From: Micromonospora echinaurantiaca | GTDB taxonomy: Bacteria > Actinomycetota > Actinomycetes > Mycobacteriales > Micromonosporaceae | NCBI RefSeq assembly: GCF_900090235.1 | Contig: NZ_LT607750.1 | Location: 2,926,501 to 2,990,500 of the forward strand | DNA: 64,000 nucleotides | Direction: 5' to 3' | In this document: piece by piece, positions 1 through 8,773 of the stretch | Numbering within the stretch: position 1 is the stretch's first letter | Layout: each line of letters opens with the position of its first letter | The notes under the pieces: generated by a model | What the model saw: only the letters and a program-made list of their open reading frames with translations | The model's database searches: none | Told to the model about the DNA's origin: nothing | Position numbers and translations under genes: made by a program

Positions 1-2
1 TC

Positions 3-458
3 GGTGGGTTCGTCGGCGCCCAGCTCGCCCCGCGACTGGCGGCCCGCCACGGGCGGCGGCGGGTCCTGCTGGTCTCGGGCGTGCTGCGCGCACTGTGGCC
101 GGTCGGCCTGGTCCTCGTCGTACCCGGCACGGCGGGAGTGGTGCTGGTGATCGCCGTCGAGTTGGTGCTGATCACCTGCATGGGCGTGTTCAACCCGCTG
201 TTCGCCACCGAGCGGCTCCAGCGGGTGCCGGCTGACCGGATCGCCCGCGTGCTGGTCGCCTGGCGGGTCACCGGCGCCGGGACGATCGCGCTGCTGACCG
301 CACTGTGGGGCGTGCTGGCCGCGGCCACCGGTGCCCGCGCCGCAATCGGGCTCGCCGGCGCGGCGCTGCTGGCCACGCCACTCCTGCTGCCACACCGCGG
401 GAGCGGGAAGTCGCCGCGCGGCGAGCCGGTCCCGCCGCCGCTGGCCGCCGTGCGGTGA
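3..458 (+). CDS. MFS transporter, C-terminal part (5' end outside window)
   Basis: The reading frame is open from the first bases of the window and ends at 458, so only about 151 C-terminal residues are present. It shows a basic loop (ARHGRRRVLL, about residues 14-23) followed by three or four hydrophobic segments. The loop-helix pattern and a periplasmic stretch ending PLFATERLQRVPADR are typical of the last helices of major facilitator superfamily drug or metabolite exporters of the MFS_3 type. The tail is short, proline-rich and probably cytoplasmic. The substrate cannot be told from this fragment. It reads away from the rest of the window and is separated from the next gene by 153 bases. 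Confidence 0.7.
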   Translation, partial: GGFVGAQLAPRLAARHGRRRVLLVSGVLRALWPVGLVLVVPGTAGVVLVIAVELVLITCMGVFNPLFATERLQRVPADRIARVLVAWRVTGAGTIALLTALWGVLAAATGARAAIGLAGAALLATPLLLPHRGSGKSPRGEPVPPPLAAVR

Positions 459-611
459 GGGTGCCCGGTCGGCGGATCGGGCCGGGGCGGCCGGGCCCTT
501 GCCGAGATTCCTTGATCGGCGTAGGAAGAACACCACGCCCCACCCCCGGCTCCTGCCACCAGCGTCGGCCGCGTGGCTCCGTCCACTCCGGCCACCGTCG
601 AAGGAGATGGT

Positions 612-2642
612 GTGACCACCCCCGGACGCCTCCGTCTCGCCGTGTCCGTGCTGGTGACGGTCGGTGCCGTACTTCTCGGCACCGCCGCCGCCGCCGAACC
701 CCCCGCGCGGCATCCGGCCGCGCACGGCGCGTGCGACCCGATCGACCCGACGGCCTGCCTGCTGCCGTTCCCCAACGACTACTTCACCGTGCCCGATCCC
801 GTCAGCCCCACCGGCAAACGGGTGCGGTTCACGGCCAACGCGATGCCGGCCACCGTGCAGGGCACCCCGATCGACCCGACCGAATGGAACCGGCAGGACG
901 GGTTCAGCCCCGGCTCGCCGATCCTGGTGCACGTGCCCGGCCTGGACGCCGCGGCAACCGGGGTCGCTCCGGTCACCGACATCGGCCGGTCGCTGGCGCC
1001 GGACGCGCCGATCGTGCTGCTCGACACGGCCACCGGGAAGCGCACCCCGTACTGGGCGGAGCTGGACGCGCACGCCGCCGGCCAGCCCGACCGACAGTTG
1101 CTCATCATCCGGCCGGCGGTGGCGCTGGCCGAGGGCACCCGGTACGTCGTGGCGCTGCGCGGCCTGCGCGACCGCAACGGCAAGCTGATCCCGGCCCCGA
1201 CGGCGTTCCGCGCGTACGTCACCGGCGCCGGCCACGGCCCGCGGGACCGCCGCGCCCCGCAGATCAAGCGGATCCTCGCCGAGCTGACCCGGGTCGGCGT
1301 GAAGCGGCACAGCTTGCACCTCGCCTGGGACTTCACGGTGGCCAGCCGGCAGGGTCTGACCGGACGGATGCTGGCGATCCGCGACGGCGCGTTCGCCACC
1401 CTGGGCGCGGCGGCGCCGTCGTTCACCGTCACCCAGGTGACCGACTATTCGGAGCAGCAGGACGCGCGGATCGCCCGGCAGGTGACCGGCACCGTCGCCG
1501 TGCCGTCCTACCTGACCGGCAGCGGCGGACCGGGCTCGCGGCTGCACTACGGGCCGGCCGGCGGCGACGGGACGCCACCCACGACGTACGCCCGGCCCAC
1601 GCCGTCCGGCACGACGCTGCGGGCGGACTTCGTCTGCAACATCCCGCGCAGCGCCTCCGCCGCCGAGCCGGCCCACCTCTCGCTCTACGGCCACGGACTG
1701 CTCGGCCGGCCGACCGAGATCAACGCCGGCAACGTCAAGACCATGTCGGCGGAGTACGACTTCACCTTCTGCGCCACCAGCTGGATCGGGATGGCCGCCG
1801 CCGACGTCCCGTACGTGGCCGGCGCCTTCACCGACCTCAGCGCCTTTCCCGCGGTGGCCGACCGGCTGCAGCAGAGTTTCCTGAACTTCCTCTTCCTGGG
1901 CCGGACGATGATCCACCCGGGCGGGTTCGCCGCCGACCCGGCGTTCCAGGACGCCGCCGGGCGACCGCTGATCGACGTGGCCGGCGGGTTGCACTACGAC
2001 GGCAACAGCCAGGGCGGCATCAACGGCGGCGCGCTCACCGCCATCGCCCAGGACTGGACCCGGTCGGTGCTCGGCGTGCCGGCGATGAACTACTCCACCC
2101 TGCTGCAGCGCAGCGTGGACTTCGCCCCCTTCCAGTCGATCATGGATGGGTCGTACCCGGACAAGGTCGACCAGCAGCTGATCTTCGCGCTGCTGCAGAT
2201 GTTGTGGGACCGGGCCGAGGCCAACGGGTACGCCCAGCACATGACCGGCAACCCGTTGCCGCGCACCCCGGCGCACCAGGTGCTGATGCACGTCGCCTTC
2301 GGCGACCAGCAGGTCTCCCCCGCCGCGGCCGAGGTGCAGGCGCGCACCATCGGCGCCCGCCTGCACACCCCGGCCCTCGCCGACGGCTGGTCGCTGGACG
2401 TGCGGCCGTACTGGGGCATCAAGCCGATCCGGTCGTACCCGTACACCGGCTCGGCGATGGTGGTCTGGAACAGCGGTGCGGCGTACGCGCCGCCGCCGAC
2501 GAACCTCGCCCCGGCCGGGCCGGAGTACGGCGAGGACTCGCACGAGTTCCCCCGCGCCCAGCCCGGCGCACAACGGCAGAAGGCGACGTTCCTGCTCACC
2601 GGCAGGATCATCGACGTCTGCGCGGGTCGGCCCTGCCCGTGA
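612..2642 (+). CDS. Secreted alpha/beta-hydrolase-fold protein (virulence-factor-lipase-like)
   Basis: I start the protein (676 aa) at GTG 612 because AAGGAG at 601-606 is well placed before it; an in-frame ATG at 573 has no such site. The N-terminus is a Sec signal peptide (basic RLRL, hydrophobic core, cleavage near TAAAAEP). The mature part opens with a conserved block around CDPIDPTACLLPFPNDYFT, seen in actinobacterial secreted proteins and bacterial virulence-factor lipases. A nucleophile-elbow-like motif GNSQGG (about residues 461-466) supports an esterase/lipase fold. Cysteine pairs suggest disulfides. Substrate unknown; a lipase or esterase of extracellular lipids is the best guess. 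It is a single gene, with a hairpin downstream. Confidence 0.75.
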   Translation: MTTPGRLRLAVSVLVTVGAVLLGTAAAAEPPARHPAAHGACDPIDPTACLLPFPNDYFTVPDPVSPTGKRVRFTANAMPATVQGTPIDPTEWNRQDGFSPGSPILVHVPGLDAAATGVAPVTDIGRSLAPDAPIVLLDTATGKRTPYWAELDAHAAGQPDRQLLIIRPAVALAEGTRYVVALRGLRDRNGKLIPAPTAFRAYVTGAGHGPRDRRAPQIKRILAELTRVGVKRHSLHLAWDFTVASRQGLTGRMLAIRDGAFATLGAAAPSFTVTQVTDYSEQQDARIARQVTGTVAVPSYLTGSGGPGSRLHYGPAGGDGTPPTTYARPTPSGTTLRADFVCNIPRSASAAEPAHLSLYGHGLLGRPTEINAGNVKTMSAEYDFTFCATSWIGMAAADVPYVAGAFTDLSAFPAVADRLQQSFLNFLFLGRTMIHPGGFAADPAFQDAAGRPLIDVAGGLHYDGNSQGGINGGALTAIAQDWTRSVLGVPAMNYSTLLQRSVDFAPFQSIMDGSYPDKVDQQLIFALLQMLWDRAEANGYAQHMTGNPLPRTPAHQVLMHVAFGDQQVSPAAAEVQARTIGARLHTPALADGWSLDVRPYWGIKPIRSYPYTGSAMVVWNSGAAYAPPPTNLAPAGPEYGEDSHEFPRAQPGAQRQKATFLLTGRIIDVCAGRPCP

Positions 2643-2670
2643 CGCGGTGACCGGTCGCGCCGCGCAGGCG

Positions 2671-2691
2671 CGGCCGGTCAGCTTCCGGCCG
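2671..2691. terminator. Hairpin between convergent genes (terminator-like)
   Basis: Perfect 7-bp arms CGGCCGG / CCGGCCG around the loop TCAGCTT. It lies 29 bases after the secreted lipase-like gene and 140 bases from the end of the convergent enol-lactonase-like gene. There is no T-run, as is common for actinobacterial terminators. Confidence 0.45.
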
Positions 2692-2830
2692 AGGTTCGCA
2701 GGGCGCGCCAGACGCCACGACAGCGGTCACTGCCCGCCGGAAAGGTTGCCCTGCGAGTCGGGTCCGGCCGCTTACGCTGACGCGCTTACGGACGTCATGG
2801 GTGCCGATCGGCGCCGGTGGCGGCCTTCGA

Positions 2831-3697
2831 TCACTTCTCGTCGAGAAGGTGCTCCAGAAGGAGAGCGGTGACGGCTTGTCGCTGCTCGACGTTGGCGAGG
2901 TGCGCGGCCGGCGAGAGCACCTCGAGACGTGCGTTCGGGATGCTGGCGGCGATCGCGCGACCGTGCTCCGGTGGCGTGGACGGGTCCTCGTGACCTGCGA
3001 TGACGAGTGTTTTCGCGCGGATACGAGGCAGAAGGTCCGTCAGGTCCATGGATTGGATCGCGTTGCAGCAGGATGCGTAGCCTTCTGCGGGTGTAGCCGC
3101 CACCATCGCTCGCATGTCCCGGGCGGTTTCTGGGTGCGCCTGCGCCCAGCCGGGGGTGAACCATCTCGTCACGACGCCGTCGGCCACCGCTTCGACTCCC
3201 TCGCGGCGAACCAGGTCCGCCCGTTCCGCCCAGAACCGCGGCGGTCCAAGGCGGGCGGACGTGCAGCACAGCACGAGCCGGCGGACCCGCTCGGGGGCAT
3301 GCGCTGCCAGCCACATACCCGTCATGCCGCCCAGCGAGAGCCCGCAGAAGTGAGCCGACGAGATGCCCAACCTGTCTAGCAACCGCAGTACGTCGGCGCC
3401 CAGGTCGGCCAGCTCGTAAGGTCCAGGTGGGACGGGTGACCTGCCGTGGCCGCGGTGGTCATAGCGCACCACGCGGAACCGAGCCCGGAGTGCTATCGCC
3501 TGCGGCTCCCACATGGCGTGGGTGCTGCCGAGGCTCGGGGACATGACGACTACCGGGGCATCTTCCGGGCCCTCCACAACGGCGTGAACGTCGACCGTGC
3601 TGCGGTCGGTGAGATCGTGCACGGGATAGGCGACGTTCGGCACGTGCTCCTCCTGCTCGCGGTGCACTGGTCGGTGTGGCTGCGCGGGGTTGCTCAT
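2831..3697 (-). CDS. Alpha/beta hydrolase, 3-oxoadipate enol-lactonase-like
   Basis: A 288-aa alpha/beta hydrolase. The start is ATG 3697, overlapping the thiolase stop as ATGA; a GTG 6 bases upstream is less likely. The nucleophile elbow GLSLGG has Ser at about residue 121, the acid is in AGHEDPSTP and the histidine in PAAHLANVE. RYDHRGHGRS and the overall length fit the PcaD-type 3-oxoadipate enol-lactonase / BpoC-like branch. It is the last gene of a leftward catabolic operon and is translationally coupled to a PcaF-like thiolase, which favours a ring-cleavage or CoA-ester catabolic role. No ring-cleavage dioxygenase or muconate enzyme is present, so the true substrate may be another lactone or a thioester. 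Confidence 0.75.
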   Translation of the reverse strand: MSNPAQPHRPVHREQEEHVPNVAYPVHDLTDRSTVDVHAVVEGPEDAPVVVMSPSLGSTHAMWEPQAIALRARFRVVRYDHRGHGRSPVPPGPYELADLGADVLRLLDRLGISSAHFCGLSLGGMTGMWLAAHAPERVRRLVLCCTSARLGPPRFWAERADLVRREGVEAVADGVVTRWFTPGWAQAHPETARDMRAMVAATPAEGYASCCNAIQSMDLTDLLPRIRAKTLVIAGHEDPSTPPEHGRAIAASIPNARLEVLSPAAHLANVEQRQAVTALLLEHLLDEK

Positions 3698-4878
3698 CAG
3701 CACGCCTCGAGTACGACGGCGAGCCCTTGGCCGGCGCCGATGCAGAGTGCGGCGAGGCCCCAGCCGCCACCACGGCGGCGGAGCTCGTGGGCGAGGCTAC
3801 CGAGAATGCGGGCGCCCGAGGCGCCGAGTGGATGACCGATGGCAATGGCGCCGCCGTTGGGGTTCACGATCTCCGGGTCGAGCTCCTTCCACTCGGCGAG
3901 GCAGGCCAGGGCCTGTGCCGCGAACGCCTCGTTGAGCTCGACGACGGACAGGTCGTCCCAGCCGATTCCGGCGCGCTCCAGCGCGGTATGTGCGGCGCGA
4001 ACGGGGCCGATCCCGAACATGTGGGGATCGACAGCGGCTGCTGCCCGGCCGGCAATGCGGGCCAGCGGCTCACGGCCGATGCGGCGTGCGCCGGCCTCGT
4101 CGCTCAGCAGCAGGCCCGCCGCTCCGTCGTTGAGCGGGGAGGAGTTGCCCGCCGTTACCGTCCCGTCCGAGCGGAAGACCGGTTCGAGCCTGGCGAGCGC
4201 CTGGATCGAGGCGTTCGCGCGGATACCCTCGTCGATGGTCAGTTCGGTTCCATCGACGGGAACGACTTCGTCGTCGTAGCTGCCGTTCTTCCACGCCGCC
4301 GCGGCGCGGGTGTGGCTACGGAGCGCGAACGCGTCCTGGGCCTCGCGGGAGATGCCGTAGATCTCGGCCATCAGCTCCGCGCCCTCACCGAGGCTGATCG
4401 TCCACTCCTGCGGCATGCGCGGATTGACCATGCGCCAGCCCAGGGTTGTCGAGTACAGCGTCTCGTGTCCACGCGGGAAGGCCCGACCCGGTTTGGGCAG
4501 CACCCAGGGCGCGCGGCTCATGGACTCGACTCCACCGGCCAGTGCGAGCGAGGCATCACCGGTTCCGATCGCGCGTGCGGCCTGCACAGCGGCCTCCAGC
4601 CCCGATCCGCACAGCCGGTTGACTGTCACCCCCGGCACGGCCGTCGGTAGTCCGGCGAGCAGGACAGCCATCCGGGCGACGTTCCGGTTCTCTTCACCCG
4701 CTCCGTTGGCATTGCCGAAGACGACCTCGTCGATCATGACCGGATCCAGGTTCGGGGACCGGTCGACGAGGGCTCGCACGACGTGGGCGGCGAGGTCGTC
4801 GGGGCGCACGTCCGCCAGTGCGCCGCCGTAGCGGCCGATGGGTGTACGAGCGGCGTCGAGGATGAAGACGTCGGCCAC
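3697..4878 (-). CDS. Acyl-CoA thiolase (beta-ketoadipyl-CoA thiolase / acetyl-CoA C-acyltransferase type)
   Basis: A full-length 393-aa thiolase. The nucleophilic cysteine is Cys90 in VNRLCGSGLEA, the C-terminal catalytic histidine is in GHPLGASG and the second cysteine is in CIGAGQG. It cleaves a 3-oxoacyl-CoA with CoA to acetyl-CoA and a shortened acyl-CoA. The sequence style resembles PcaF/PaaE 3-oxoadipyl-CoA thiolases more than biosynthetic acetoacetyl-CoA thiolases. The gene sits between a TauE-like permease (80-base gap) and the enol-lactonase-like gene (ATGA overlap). In the locus it would perform the last CoA-dependent cleavage. Chain-length specificity cannot be read from the sequence. 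Confidence 0.85.
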   Translation of the reverse strand: MADVFILDAARTPIGRYGGALADVRPDDLAAHVVRALVDRSPNLDPVMIDEVVFGNANGAGEENRNVARMAVLLAGLPTAVPGVTVNRLCGSGLEAAVQAARAIGTGDASLALAGGVESMSRAPWVLPKPGRAFPRGHETLYSTTLGWRMVNPRMPQEWTISLGEGAELMAEIYGISREAQDAFALRSHTRAAAAWKNGSYDDEVVPVDGTELTIDEGIRANASIQALARLEPVFRSDGTVTAGNSSPLNDGAAGLLLSDEAGARRIGREPLARIAGRAAAAVDPHMFGIGPVRAAHTALERAGIGWDDLSVVELNEAFAAQALACLAEWKELDPEIVNPNGGAIAIGHPLGASGARILGSLAHELRRRGGGWGLAALCIGAGQGLAVVLEAC

Positions 4879-4958
4879 GTGAGGTCCTTTCCGTTGTGGT
4901 CACCGGGATGCGTCGGGGGCGTATCGCCGCCCGGTGTCGTGGGGGTGCGGTGCCCGGT

Positions 4959-5678
4959 TCATGTCGCCGCCCTGACGAGCAGGGCCGTGGCGGCGCAGGC
5001 GGCAACGGCGAGCACGGCCGGCCGGATCCTTCCCGAGTCGAGGTACCGCCGCAGCGGGACGGCAAGTGCGAAGCCGATCGCGACGAACGGAAGCATGAAC
5101 AGGCCGCCGACGACCGAACGCGGTTCGAGGTGGCCGACCAGATGGAGCATGCCCAGCGAGCCGGCTGCGCCGACGACGAAGAAGGCTCCGAGAGTGGCGC
5201 GTAGCGTGGCGCCGCCCGCCCGCTGGTAGATGAGGGCCATCGGCGGCCCGCCGATGGCCGCCGTGGTGCCGGTGACCGCGGCGACGCTTCCGGCGACGGA
5301 CAGGGTCAGGCGTGTCCGGGGCACGTGCACGGGCAGCAGGCTGATACCCACGGCCACCAGCACCGTCATGGCGACGACGGCCTCCATGCCGCGTCCGGGA
5401 AACGCGGCGATCAGCCAGACGCCGCACACCGTGCCGGGGATACGGCCGAGCAGCGCCCACCCCAGACCGGGGAAGTCGATGTGCCGCCACTCCCAGGCCA
5501 GGGTCAGCAGTGGCAGGATCCCGTTGATCACCAGCAAGGACGCGGGCATCAGGGACGGGTCGGCGATGGTGATGACCGGCGCCGCCACGACCCCCAGGCC
5601 GAAGCCCACGCAGCTCTGCACGATCGCTCCGACGCACGCGGCGATCCCGACGACAAGGAGCAGCTGGTAGCTGAACAT
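4959..5678 (-). CDS. TauE/SafE-family membrane permease
   Basis: A 239-aa integral membrane protein with about seven or eight hydrophobic helices and two similar halves. The first helix pair contains VQSCVGFGLGVVAAP, and the second half has GTTAAIGGPPMALIYQ, the twin re-entrant motifs of the sulfite exporter TauE/SafE (anion permease) family. Members export sulfite or sulfoacetate or move organic anions. Here it lies between an acyl-CoA mutase (6-base gap) and a thiolase, so it may export a by-product or move a carboxylate used by the pathway. No sulfur-metabolism enzyme is nearby, so the substrate is unknown. Confidence 0.8.
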   Translation of the reverse strand: MFSYQLLLVVGIAACVGAIVQSCVGFGLGVVAAPVITIADPSLMPASLLVINGILPLLTLAWEWRHIDFPGLGWALLGRIPGTVCGVWLIAAFPGRGMEAVVAMTVLVAVGISLLPVHVPRTRLTLSVAGSVAAVTGTTAAIGGPPMALIYQRAGGATLRATLGAFFVVGAAGSLGMLHLVGHLEPRSVVGGLFMLPFVAIGFALAVPLRRYLDSGRIRPAVLAVAACAATALLVRAAT

Positions 5679-5684
5679 CGGCGG

Positions 5685-7211
5685 TCAGTAGGAGGTGCTC
5701 GGTGTCCACGGTCCGTGGACGGTGCGGAGCCGGGCGACGATCTCCCCCACCGTGGCGTACGCCCGGATGGCGTCGATACATGCCGGCATGATGTTGTCCC
5801 CGGCTTCCGCCGCGGCGGTGAGGTCGTCGAGGGCCACGGCGACGGCCCGCGCGTCGCGGCGCTTCCGCAGCGCGACCAGCGACCGCACCTGGGCCTTCTC
5901 CAGTGCCGGGTCGACCCGGAACACATCCAGCGGCTCGGTCTCGGCCGGGTACCGGTTGACGCCCACGACAATCCGCTCGCCGGTCTCGATCTGGCGGGCG
6001 TAGGCGTAGGCCGCGTCGGACAGTTCGCGCGCGAACCACCCGGACTCGATGCACGCCAGCGCGCCACCGCGCTGTTCGATGCGGCTCATCTCATCGACGA
6101 TGCGCCGCTCGAGGTCGTCGGTGAGCGACTCGACGGCGTAGGAGCCGGCCAGCGGGTCGAGGGAGTCCACCAGGCCGGTCTCGTTCGCCACGACCTGCTG
6201 GGTGCGTAGCGCGAGGGTCGCGGCTGCCTCGGTGGGGACCCCGAGTGCCTCGTCGTAGGCGGACACGTGCAGGGTCTGCACGCCGGCCAGCGCGGCGGCG
6301 AGCGTTTCCACCGTCGTCCGTGCCACGTTGTTCAGTGGCTGCTGGGCGGTCAGCGTCGAGCCGGCGGTGAACGCGAAGATGCGCAGTTGTTGCGAGCGTG
6401 GGTCGCGGGTGCCGTAGGTGTCTCGCATGAGCCTGGCCCAGACCCGGCGCGCCGCGCGGAGTTTCGCCACCTCAGGCAGGAAGTCCATGGTGATGGCGAG
6501 GAACGTGAACAGTGTCGGCGCAACCTCGTCGACCGCGACCCCGCGCCGGACCGCCTCATCGAGGTAGGCGCGGGCGTTGGCGAAGGTGAAAGCGATCTCC
6601 TGGACGGCGTCGGCGCCGGATTCCCGGATGTGGTACCCGGACATGGCCAGCGGAACCCAGGTCGGGACCTTGCGGGCGACGTACTCGATGGTGTCGACCG
6701 CGAGGCGCAGGGACGGCTCGGGCGGGAAGATCTGGGTGCCGCGGGCGATGAACTCCTTGAGCACGTCGTTCTGGATGAACATGCCGAACTCGCCCGGGTC
6801 GACACCGCGCTTCTCGGCCAGCGCGACGAACATCGCCGCCCAGACGTAGCCGACGGAGTTGGCGGTGGTGCGCACCTGGGAGATGGACTCCAGCGGGATG
6901 CCGTCCATGAGGATCTCGATGTCGGCCAGCGAGTCGATGGCGACGCCGACCCGGCCCACCTCGCCGAGCGCCCGCGGGTCGTCAGAATCCAGGCCCATCT
7001 GCGTGGGGAGGTCGAGCGCGACGGAGAAGCCGGTCACCCCGGCTTCCAGTAGCGCCTTGAACCGACGGTTGGAGTCGGCCGCGGTGCCGAAGCCCGCGTA
7101 CTGTCCCATGATCCAGGGCTTGGGCTCGGCCGAAACCCCGCGCGTGTACGGATACTCCCCGGGTCGCTCAGCCCCGGCCGGGGCGTAGTCCACCTTGAGG
7201 CGGCGCATCAC
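5685..7211 (-). CDS. B12-type acyl-CoA mutase, large (substrate-binding) subunit; unusual active site
   Basis: A 508-aa member of the methylmalonyl-CoA mutase (MCM) large-subunit family, covering only the TIM-barrel catalytic domain. Seen are QYAGFGTA (37-44), an IQND segment (146-149), FPPEPSLRL (162-170), SGYHIRESGA with the conserved His at 194, and DPLAGSYAVESLT. The DxHxxG B12-binding domain is absent, as in split isobutyryl-, 2-hydroxyisobutyryl- and archaeal-type mutases, but no small subunit gene lies in the window. By ungapped alignment, the position of MCM Tyr89 is Ala28 and the usual SMTxN segment reads VRTTANS (Arg114 where Ser is normal). The Arg207 equivalent (Arg157) is kept. 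The start ATG 7211 overlaps the ligase stop (ATGA). Substrate undetermined. Confidence 0.85.
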   Translation of the reverse strand: MMRRLKVDYAPAGAERPGEYPYTRGVSAEPKPWIMGQYAGFGTAADSNRRFKALLEAGVTGFSVALDLPTQMGLDSDDPRALGEVGRVGVAIDSLADIEILMDGIPLESISQVRTTANSVGYVWAAMFVALAEKRGVDPGEFGMFIQNDVLKEFIARGTQIFPPEPSLRLAVDTIEYVARKVPTWVPLAMSGYHIRESGADAVQEIAFTFANARAYLDEAVRRGVAVDEVAPTLFTFLAITMDFLPEVAKLRAARRVWARLMRDTYGTRDPRSQQLRIFAFTAGSTLTAQQPLNNVARTTVETLAAALAGVQTLHVSAYDEALGVPTEAAATLALRTQQVVANETGLVDSLDPLAGSYAVESLTDDLERRIVDEMSRIEQRGGALACIESGWFARELSDAAYAYARQIETGERIVVGVNRYPAETEPLDVFRVDPALEKAQVRSLVALRKRRDARAVAVALDDLTAAAEAGDNIMPACIDAIRAYATVGEIVARLRTVHGPWTPSTSY

Positions 7212-8755
7212 TGACCAGCCGCCTCGGTGGCGAGCCGCTCGCGGAGGAACTTCTTGGCGATCTTGCCCGTGGAGCTGAGCGGAAGGCTGTCGACCCGGCG
7301 CAGCTCCTTGGGTTTCTTGTACGACGACAACCGGCGGCGGCAGTGCTCGAGCACCTGTTCGTCGGTGACCGTGGCCGCGTCGTGCACGGTGTAGAGCGCG
7401 GTGACCCGCTGGCCCCAGTCCGGATCGTCCACGCCGAGCACGGCGACCTCGGCGACGCCCGGCACCTCCGCGATGACGTCCTCCACCTCGCGGGGGTAGA
7501 TGTTGTATCCGCCGGAGATGATCATGTCACCCTTGCGGTCGACGAGGTAGAGCCGGCTCTCCGCGTCGAGCCAGCCGAGGTCGCCGGTGTGCAGCCAGCC
7601 GTCGTGGACCGCCTTGGACAGGTCGTCGCGGCCCTCGGCGTTCCAGTAGCCGCGCATCACGTGGTCGCCCCGGGTTATCACCTCGCCGATCTCGCCGGCG
7701 GGCAGCCGCCGGCCAGACCCGTCCACGACGGCCAGTTCCACGCCCAGCGCGGGCCGACCGGCCGAGGTGAGCAGCTGCGGATCGTCGGCGAGGCCCCGCG
7801 CGTGATCGGCCGCGTCGAGCAGCGTGACCGGTGGGATCGCCTCCACCAGGCCGTAGTACTGCACGAGGTGCGGGGTGAGGCGTTCGTACGCCTGGCGCAT
7901 CTGCTCCGGGGGCATCGGGGCGCCGGCGTAACTGAGCATCTTCAGCCCGGCCAGCCGCTGACGGTCGAGGTCGGGCCGGGCGAGCAGCCGGGCGACCATC
8001 GTCGGGACGAGTGCGGTGTGGGTGGCACCCCGCTGCTCCACGGCCGCGACGAACTCGTCCGGGTCCCACGACGGCAGAATCAGCTGGGTCGCGCCGGCCA
8101 CCAGGAACGGCAGGACGAACAGCCCGCTGGTGTGGGTGATCGGCCCGGCGTGCACGTAGACGTCGTCGGGTCCGGGGCGTCCGGCGAGCACGTCGTAGCT
8201 CATGTTCACCAGGCTGGCGAACCAGTTGCGGTGCGTCCGCAGGGCGCCCTTCGGGTGGCCGGTGGTGCCGCTCGAATAGTGCAGCCCGCACAGCGTGTCC
8301 ACGTCGAGTGGCGCCAGCGCGGCGGTGCTCGCATCCGCCAGCAGCCGTTCATACGCCGTGCCGGGGCCGTCGCCGACGACGACGAGTCGGCCGGCAAAGG
8401 CCGAGCACAGCGACTCCGCCTGCTCGGCGAAGCGGGCTTCGTAGATGAGCGCCGCCGCGCCGCAGTCGTCAGCGATCCGCGCCCAGTCGTCGGGGTGCAG
8501 CCGGTAGTTGAGCGCGACGCGTACCAGGCCGGCGCTGCGGATGGCCAGGTCGGTCTCCACGTAGCGGTTCTGGTTGGACTGCAGGTCGAGCACCCGGTCG
8601 CCCGGTCGCAGCCCCATGGCGCGCAGCGCGTTCGCCAGCCGGACGACCCGGTCGCCGAGCTCGGCGAAGGTCAGGCTGCCCCCGGGTCCGTCCACCGCCA
8701 CCCGGGTGCCGTACCGCTGAGCTGACCGGGCCACGAGCTGACCGATGTCCCTCAT
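7208..8755 (-). CDS. AMP-dependent acyl-CoA ligase
   Basis: A 515-aa ANL-superfamily synthetase. Motif A is YSSGTTGHPKGA (about 182-193). The hinge and core motifs follow as GYWNAEGR, LHTGDLGWLD (about 391-400) and DRKGDMIISGGYNIYP. The catalytic lysine sits in the C-terminal LSSTGKIAKKFLRE. It activates a carboxylic acid to its CoA thioester with ATP, via an acyl-adenylate. It most resembles medium-chain or aromatic-acid ligases (FadD/FcsA style). Its stop overlaps the mutase start (ATGA) and the monooxygenase gene ends 18 bases upstream, so ligase and mutase are translationally coupled. That coupling makes the ligase product the likely mutase substrate or its precursor. Confidence 0.85.
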   Translation of the reverse strand: MRDIGQLVARSAQRYGTRVAVDGPGGSLTFAELGDRVVRLANALRAMGLRPGDRVLDLQSNQNRYVETDLAIRSAGLVRVALNYRLHPDDWARIADDCGAAALIYEARFAEQAESLCSAFAGRLVVVGDGPGTAYERLLADASTAALAPLDVDTLCGLHYSSGTTGHPKGALRTHRNWFASLVNMSYDVLAGRPGPDDVYVHAGPITHTSGLFVLPFLVAGATQLILPSWDPDEFVAAVEQRGATHTALVPTMVARLLARPDLDRQRLAGLKMLSYAGAPMPPEQMRQAYERLTPHLVQYYGLVEAIPPVTLLDAADHARGLADDPQLLTSAGRPALGVELAVVDGSGRRLPAGEIGEVITRGDHVMRGYWNAEGRDDLSKAVHDGWLHTGDLGWLDAESRLYLVDRKGDMIISGGYNIYPREVEDVIAEVPGVAEVAVLGVDDPDWGQRVTALYTVHDAATVTDEQVLEHCRRRLSSYKKPKELRRVDSLPLSSTGKIAKKFLRERLATEAAGQ

Positions 8756-8773
8756 CGCGTTGCCTTCCTTTCC

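Noticed and set aside
305..2650. A very long Arg/Pro/Gly-rich frame overlapping the secreted lipase-like gene
   Set aside because: Its composition is the usual high-G+C frame-shadow; the overlapping frame has a signal peptide, ribosome site and hydrolase motif.
2643..2830. Small plus-strand gene after the lipase-like gene
   Set aside because: The frame lacks a start site and shows no protein-like composition; the stretch contains a terminator-like hairpin.
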